This document shows positions 58,204-64,000 of a stretch of DNA of 64,000 nt, piece by piece (within the stretch, counting starts at the first letter, position 1; the number at the start of each line of letters is the position of its first letter). This stretch comes from Chelydra serpentina (lineage: Eukaryota > Chordata > Testudines > Chelydridae). The stretch lies in assembly GCA_037349315.1 (NCBI GenBank), contig JBAIAC010000133.1:1364001-1428000 (forward strand). Direction: 5' to 3'. The notes beneath the pieces are model-generated. The model had not been told where the DNA came from and searched no databases. It saw only the letters and a list, made by a program, of their open reading frames with translations. A program made the translations under genes and the position numbers.

Positions 58204-59829
58204 ATGTGTTCCTATCAAGAGAAGCAGGACTGCTATGAGATCCCAGCTCAGGCTAGAGGAGGCCAAGGCAGTGGTGGGGGAGCCTTGCTCGATAACAGTG
58301 GGACCTGCAGCTGTGGTAGCGGAGGATCCTCGGGCAGCGGGAGCAGGGCTTTGCTGAGCCAGCACGTTCAAGGCTCGTCGAGCTACGGCATCGGAGGAGG
58401 CTCGTCCTGCGGCTGCGGGTCCTGCCAGAAGATTATAATCGCCGGGGGCGGCAGTGGGGGCTCATCCGGCAGCTGCACTGGAGGGGGATCAGGCGGTGGG
58501 AGCTGGGGATCAGGGCAAAAGGTTATCATCGCCGGGGGCGGCAGTGGGGGCTCATCCGGCAGCTGCACTGGAGGGGGATCAGGCGGTGGGAGTGGGGGAT
58601 CATCTGGGTGCTGCGTTGGAGGGGGATCAGCCGGTGGGAGCTGGGGATCAGGGCAAAAGGTTATCATCGCCGGGGGTGGCAGTGGGGGATCGTACGGCTC
58701 CGGTGTTGGAGGGGGATCAGGCAGTGGGAGTGGGGGATCATCTGGGTGCTGCGTTGGAGGGGGATCAGATGGTGGGAGCTGGGGATCAGGGCAAAAGGTT
58801 ATCATCGCAGACAGTGGGAGCGGGGGATCGTACGGCTCCGGTGTTGGAGGGGGATCAGGCGGTGGGAGCTGGGGATCAGGGCAAAAGGTTATCATCGCAG
58901 GCGGTGGGAGCGGGGGATCGTACGGCTCCGGTGTTGGAGGGGGATCAGGCGGTGGGAGTGGGGGATCATCTGGGTGCTGCGTTGGAGGGGGATCAGGGCA
59001 AAAGATTATAATCACTGGGGGCGGCAGTGGGGGCTCATCCGGCAGCTGCACTGGAGGGGGATCAGGCAGTGGGAGCGGGGGATCATCTGGGTGCTGCGTT
59101 GGAGGGGGATCAGGCGGTGGGAGCTGGGGATCAGGGCAAAAGGTTATCATCGCCGGGGGCGGCAGTGGGGACTCATCCGGCAGCTGCACTGGAGGGGGAT
59201 CAGGCAGTGGGAGCGGGGGATCATCTGGGTGCTGCGTTGGAGGGGGATCAGGGCAAAAGATTATAATCACTGGGGGCGGCAGTGGCGGCTCATCCGGCAG
59301 CTGCACTGGAGGGGGATCAGGCAGTGGGAGCGGGGGATCATCTGGGTGCTGCGTTGGAGGGGGATCAGGCGGTGGGAGCTGGGGATCAGGGCAAAAGGTT
59401 ATCATCGCCGGGGGCGGCAGTGGGGACTCATCCGGCAGCTGCACTGGAGGGGGATCAGGCGGTGGGAGCTGGGGATCAGGGCAAAAGGTTACCATCGCTG
59501 GAGGTGGGAGCGGGGGATCGTCCGGCAGCTGCACTGGAGGGGGATCAGGCAGTGGGAGCGGGGGATCATCTGGGTGCTGCGTTGGAGGGGGATCAGGCGG
59601 TGGGAGCTGGGGATCAGGGCAAAAGGTTACCATCGCCGGAGGTGGGAGCGGGGGATCGTCCGGCAGCTGCACTGGAGGGGGATCCGGCTACGGCTCCGGA
59701 GGCTCAGCTGGCTGTTGCAGTGGGGGTTCCCTGCAGTCGATGCAGCAGAAATGCCCCGTTGTGATCCCATGCGTGGAGCAGCAGCAGCTCAAGCAGTCCT
59801 GCCAGTGGCCCCCAAACCAGAAGAAGTAA
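58204..59829 (+). CDS. LOR: Loricrin, 541 aa
   Basis: Loricrin is a major cornified-envelope protein, cross-linked by transglutaminases and disulfides in the upper epidermis. The start is the first ATG after the acceptor ttcctttcag (ends 58180); the 5' UTR intron (54417-58180) is about 3.76 kb. The head MCSYQEKQ and the tail (KCPVVIP, CVEQQQLKQ, PPNQKK) supply the Gln and Lys typical of loricrin ends. Residues about 75-495 are Gly/Ser/Cys repeats. Eleven times they contain a QK(V/I)xI core, mostly GQKVIIAGGG, separated by SGSCTGGGSG and SSGCCVGGGS spacers. This regular Gln-Lys-Val-Ile-Ile core gives the interior its own possible cross-link and beta-strand sites, which mammalian loricrin has in fewer places. 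Long frames in other registers and on the minus strand arise from the repeat and are shadows. Repeat number may vary between individuals or assemblies. Confidence 0.93.
   Translation: MCSYQEKQDCYEIPAQARGGQGSGGGALLDNSGTCSCGSGGSSGSGSRALLSQHVQGSSSYGIGGGSSCGCGSCQKIIIAGGGSGGSSGSCTGGGSGGGSWGSGQKVIIAGGGSGGSSGSCTGGGSGGGSGGSSGCCVGGGSAGGSWGSGQKVIIAGGGSGGSYGSGVGGGSGSGSGGSSGCCVGGGSDGGSWGSGQKVIIADSGSGGSYGSGVGGGSGGGSWGSGQKVIIAGGGSGGSYGSGVGGGSGGGSGGSSGCCVGGGSGQKIIITGGGSGGSSGSCTGGGSGSGSGGSSGCCVGGGSGGGSWGSGQKVIIAGGGSGDSSGSCTGGGSGSGSGGSSGCCVGGGSGQKIIITGGGSGGSSGSCTGGGSGSGSGGSSGCCVGGGSGGGSWGSGQKVIIAGGGSGDSSGSCTGGGSGGGSWGSGQKVTIAGGGSGGSSGSCTGGGSGSGSGGSSGCCVGGGSGGGSWGSGQKVTIAGGGSGGSSGSCTGGGSGYGSGGSAGCCSGGSLQSMQQKCPVVIPCVEQQQLKQSCQWPPNQKK
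58426..59690 (+). repeat. Loricrin coding minisatellite with 255-bp higher-order unit
   Basis: Units separated by gggatcagggcaaaagg..at. The unit starting at 58996 recurs at 59251, a 255-bp (85-residue) shift that contains two QK cores and two CCV spacers, with near-identical sequence for about 200 bp. Confidence 0.9.
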
Positions 59830-60093
59830 CAGCCACGGAAGAAGGGAAAGAATCCCAGAACATAAATGTGCCAGTCGACTTCTTGTTCCCGGGAAGCTGC
59901 CGTAATTTCCAGTGCTTTGCATGGCTTGTTTCTGTCCTAAGCTGCAGCTTCTCTCTTCTCTTCGCCAGCTGAGCCCCGTATCACTGACCTATTGCCGATG
60001 CCCCCGAGAAACGTGGTCTGTGCTTCGAGGCTGGGATAAAAATTCCCTTCCTCGGTTCCCTGCTTGAGTCTCCAGCTGTGCATGTGAGAAAAG

Positions 60094-60099
60094 AATAAA
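60094..60099 (+). terminator. Poly(A) signal AATAAA of loricrin
   Basis: aagaataaaacgtatagtgc is followed within 40 nt by a GT-rich stretch, gtgtcggggtgtttgctg. Confidence 0.75.
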
Positions 60100-60725
60100 A
60101 CGTATAGTGCATGAGAACCACAGTGTCGGGGTGTTTGCTGTAGTCTTTGCTCCCCTGCCAGCCGTTCCCCTGGCTTCAGACTCTGATTAATACAGCTCGT
60201 GTCCACTTAGAAATCCCATATTGGAGAAGGAGGAAGGGCTGATCCTCAGCTGACATAAATGGGTGTTGTCCTGCTTCCTAACATGGCCTCACAGCATCTA
60301 CTGCCTCTCCTCCGGGACCACACAGGATAGGACCAGATGCGGAGACCCAGACACACATAGAATAGTTCCTTACCACATGGGTATGCTCATAGAAGACACG
60401 TGCTACTCCTGGAGTAAGGTGCTACTCAACGAGTGTAAGGCAGGACTGGGAATCGAGAGGTCCCAGTTCAATTTCCAGCTCTCCTACGAACTTCTCCCGC
60501 TGCAGTTCACTTCAGCCCCTGGATTTTAAACAGAACAGGGCAGCTAGACGGATCCCTTGCACGGTAACCTACTCCTCTCTCTCTCTGCTCTGAGAATGGC
60601 AGAGTTCGCTGGCCTTCAGAGCATGCTGCAGAGGCTGTCACATGGGCTGAGGGGCCTTTCAGGACAGGTCGTGGTGTGGGGAAACTGAGTCCTGGTCTGC
60701 GCTAAAAAAGTTGTACTGGTATAAC

Positions 60726-60956
60726 TATCAGAGGGGGAGCCGTATTAGTCTGGATCTGTAGAAGCGACAAAGAGTCCTGTGGCACCTTATAGACTAACCG
60801 ACGTATTGGAGCATAAGCTTTCGTGGGTGAATACCCACTTCTTCAGATGCATGTAGTGGAAATGTCCAGGGACATTTCCACTGCATGCATCTGAAGAAGT
60901 GGGTATTCACCCAATACGTCTGTTAGTCTATAAGGTGCCACAGGACTCTGTCGCTG
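60726..60956. repeat. Palindromic pair of an interspersed repeat
   Basis: The left arm (to 60866) and right arm (from 60871) are inverse copies around a 4-nt centre, cagg. The landmarks cctgtggcaccttatagact and agtctataaggtgccacagg mark the arms. The right arm lacks about 20 nt (the ggagcataagctttcgtg part). Confidence 0.85.
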
Positions 60957-60969
60957 GTATAGCTATGTC

Positions 60970-62435
60970 AGTCACGGGTGTGATTTTGTACTACTATGGC
61001 CCCAATGAGGACCCCGATAGTCTATTATCAAGGTGCCCTCTCTGGATATCTCTTGTTCCCCTTCCTGATCTGGAATAATCTGTACGGGTACAAGCACTTT
61101 TATACCAGCATCACTCCACCCACACGCGGGAGGGCAGCTACTTTACTGGTGACGTTAACACAGCAAAACTCTCCCTTGTATAGACAAGCCCTTTGGAGAG
61201 CCTGAACTGACATTGACTCAGCTTGTTAATCCTCAGTTTTCTCCTTTAATTAGAGTCCTTTTCATATGAAACAGCACATGCTCCCAGAGAGACATGAGCA
61301 GCGCGTTTTGTAAATTACACGCAATAACTGCCGACCCAGGACAGCCGTGCCCATTAGACACCGAGGGCTACTTCTCCCAGAGCGCTTGATTAACACGTGG
61401 ACTGCACCCTCTTAAAGAGAGCAAGAACCTCTCTCACCTCTCTATATGGGTTACCTGGACCGTGCTTTTGAGCAATGCGCCTGCAGACGTAACGTAAAGG
61501 CACTACTAAAGCCCAACCTGGGGCAACCAGTAGGTGCGGAATTCGCATTCCCCTTCCTCCTTGGCCAAAGCAAGGCAAGCTACCTGGACTGTAGGTTTGC
61601 GCGTACAGCGTTCAACAGGGCTGCACCTGCCTGAGCAAGTAGACGGGCAATGAGTGGAAACGTGGTTACACCCACATGCATGCACACACCCCTCCCTTAT
61701 TCCCCCACCAGTGCATCTGAGCCAGCAGGGGAAGGAAGTTAATTTCCTGCTGGCAACGGCTGGTGGTAAATCACAGGAGCATGAGAAGAGCTGGGAGAGA
61801 AATGTAGACTCCTGGGATGCCCCTGGGGTCAGGCCGCCCAGAAACACAGGCCGCCCAGAAACCCCTGAAAGTGTTAGAAAAGAAGAGAAAGAATCACCAA
61901 AGATCTCTAACTGGCTTTCAGTGCACTGCCCTTTAACCCGGGGAGAGATGCTTTGCAGAAGCCAAGAGGGGAGACCTGGCCTAGTTCCTCATTAAAGCGA
62001 TCCAACCACAAGGCAACAAGAAACGTGTCGTTATTTTATTAGACACTCCAGTTAAAGTGCTAGTATTAACTATTGCCTATTACAGATCCGTGCACACCTC
62101 CCTGGAGGCATATGCTTTTAAGGGAGTTTTCTCAGAGCTAGGACAGTTCATTTTAGAAGCTCCTTTCAGGCTTTGGTGGGACACTTCCTCCCTGCTAGAT
62201 TAAGGGAATGAAACAAGGTTGTGTAAATGGTGCTGCCTGCCCTGGAGCTGTGGCTAGCCGCATAACTGCCTTCTAACTTCACAGTTGTGCAAGACTGATT
62301 CACCTGGGGAATCCTTACTCGTGCAGGTGGTCTGAGTGACTTCACCAGTGAGCAAGGCTCACCGATGTGAACAAAGTTTGCATAATCAGACACCAAGAGA
62401 AGAGCATGTGTCATTAACCAGAGTACTTAACCATT
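60970..62435. other. No gene seen
   Basis: Nothing with promoter or splice support. A weak MIR-like core (ggaatcgagaggtcccagtt) lies just before this stretch near 60450. Confidence 0.4.
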
Positions 62436-62439
62436 GGAC

Positions 62440-62605
62440 CAATTTACCGAGGAGTCTCCATCATTGACAATTTTTAAATTGAGATTGCATGTTTTGCTCT
62501 AGAAATTATTCTGGGGGAACTTCTCTGGCCTCTGCTCTACAGGTCAGAGTAGGTGATCACAATGATCCCTTCTGGCCTCAGAATCTATGAACCTATGGAA
62601 TCTAT
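62440..62605 (+). mobile_element. CR1 LINE 3' end
   Basis: attgagattgcatgttttgc, ggtcagagtaggtgatcaca, atgatcccttctggcctcag and a final aatctatga repeat. Confidence 0.8.
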
Positions 62606-63785
62606 GGTGGCAAAGGCTGATTTGCCAATACACCTGCTTGGAAACAGATCTGTATATTTCAGGAAACACCAGGGAAAAAAAAGAAAATTTTTCATTTTGT
62701 TCACAAATTTTCTTTTCTTTTTTTTTTGGACAGGAAAACATAAAAAACAAACACAATGATTTTTATTTTCATTTAATGTTATCATTTGGGGGGTTTATTT
62801 TTTCCCCTGGCCTCTTCTTTGTTTGCTTTTTACTCCCCTTATTAGAAAACGGGAGGAAAAGTAAAGAAGAGAAAGTGGGAAACCAGATCTATTTCTTAAT
62901 CGGCCATTTGAAGATCGGTTTCCAAGTATTTTCCCAACCTGCATAAAATCCTTTCCTGTTCCTTGCACGTTCTGGGCAAAGCTTTCAGGGTTGGCTGCCA
63001 AACGGTATTCCAATGCCACAGCTGCACAGGGACGTGGTTATGAACAGATTCCATCCACATCTGTTTTGAGCTGCCATTTGGGCCTCTTAGGGAGATTGCC
63101 TAGATGAGGGTTTATATACCGCATTACTCGGTTGTCTCCTTGAGCATCTGCTGCCCCTTGCATCATGAACTCTTCCGTTGAGAACAATTTTAGAGACTCG
63201 GTGCGGGGTCATTCCAGCCACATGGCCAACTGTTGTGGTTGGAGCCTACTGGTCATTGTAGTCATGCATAGCCCTATCCGCTAATACCAGATTATATTCA
63301 ACACCCATTGCACCCACCTCACTTCACAGCTGTGAAACATAGCTATCGGCATAGCATCTGGAGCAAAAGCTGCAAACATTTGAAACGAAGGGGCAGTGCC
63401 AAGTCCGAGGTGTGGCTTGGCTAGATAGACTAAGAAATGACGACACCTCAAGTAAAAATGGAGGGATCCATTCACTTTAGAAAATCTTGGCCATTATCTA
63501 AAAGACATGTCCTGCCAATTAGAGCTGCAGGAAACTACCACTGAATATTGTATCCTACCTCTTCATCCAAACCTTGGAGAGGGGGATTTCAGATATTTCT
63601 GATAAGGATCATCTCTACTTTAGATGCTGCAATACAAAAATTAACCCTGCGTGACTGTAAGATATTAAACAACCAAAATCACCCTCACCATTTGCCTCAT
63701 CTCCACTTGCAACGCACATTGGGTGGGGCAAGCAATTAAAACTTTGCGAAACACAGGGAAAAGAAATTATATCAATCAAAGGCGA

Positions 63786-63949
63786 TGAGTCAAATAAGCT
63801 TTTGAAGACGGGATAATTAGAGGCTGTAAATATGTTGGTCATTGTCCCTCAGCCAAGAGCAGGGCTTAGGAAAAGTATAAATGTTCCCATACCCTTAGCC
63901 ACCTCATTCAGCTTCACGCCTGCCTCTGGTGTTCTTGCTGGCATTCAAG
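63786..63949 (+). promoter_or_regulatory. Promoter and non-coding exon 1 of the next EDC gene (coding exon outside the window)
   Basis: A perfect AP-1 site, tgagtca (63786-63792), lies 83 bp before TATA (gtataaat, 63875-63882). Exon 1 contains ctcattcagcttcacgcc and ends ttcaag at 63949, with gtaagt at 63950. It resembles loricrin exon 1 (ctcattca...caag). Which gene it starts cannot be told; S100-fused genes often lie beyond loricrin in this locus. Confidence 0.65.
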
Positions 63950-64000
63950 GTAAGTCCTTATTCTAATGAAGCTCTTCACTGTTAATTAAAATTAACTTAC

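Noticed and set aside
58383..59672. 429-codon Pro-rich open frame antisense to loricrin, and several long frames in the other plus-strand registers
   Set aside because: They arise from the stop-poor Gly/Ser repeat of loricrin. There is no promoter, splice site or independent composition.

Overview
This window is vertebrate DNA, most likely from a turtle. Three things point there. It has two corneous beta-protein (beta-keratin) genes beside loricrin. It carries many CR1 LINE fragments, plus copies of a tRNA-headed SINE with a CR1-like tail of the kind known from cryptodiran turtles. It also has many old MIR copies and non-autonomous hAT and Harbinger elements. The locus is part of the epidermal differentiation complex (EDC). 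Every gene seen has the standard simple-EDC layout: TATA box, short non-coding exon 1, one intron in the 5' UTR, and the whole coding sequence in exon 2. The species cannot be named from sequence alone.

Layout. At 1-1608 (minus) and 4987-6777 (plus) there is a head-to-head pair of tiny Tyr/Cys-rich proteins (60 and 100 aa). Two tandem 99-aa corneous beta-proteins follow at 11.8-14.4 kb and 17.7-19.25 kb. A 162-aa Pro/Cys-rich protein built on a 16-residue repeat lies at 25.2-28.6 kb. A 65-aa SPRR-like Pro/Gln/Cys protein lies at 35.1-36.3 kb. From 36.4 to 54.2 kb I see no gene, only transposon relics and unassigned sequence. Loricrin (541 aa, Gly/Ser/Cys-rich) occupies 54.2-60.1 kb; its long intron holds a decayed endogenous-retrovirus pol with later SINE insertions. 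The window ends with a TATA box and non-coding exon 1 of another EDC-type gene (63.79-63.95 kb) whose coding exon lies outside.

How they fit together. All the products look like structural precursors of the cornified layer of epidermis, scale or shell: beta-sheet filament proteins (CBPs), Cys/Tyr/Pro-rich linkers, and Gln/Lys-bearing transglutaminase substrates (loricrin, SPRR-like). The most striking pattern is that the first five genes share homologous promoters, exon 1 and 3' UTRs although their coding regions belong to three different-looking types. They therefore appear to be one gene family in which the flanks were kept and the protein was rewritten. The SPRR-like gene, loricrin and the last exon 1 have a different promoter type, with AP-1-like sites upstream of TATA. 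Within the family I see a Harbinger MITE sitting 16 nt from a CBP splice acceptor, a GC-AG intron, and a probable gene-conversion tract between the two CBPs. All similarity statements come from reading by eye; no alignment or database search was run.
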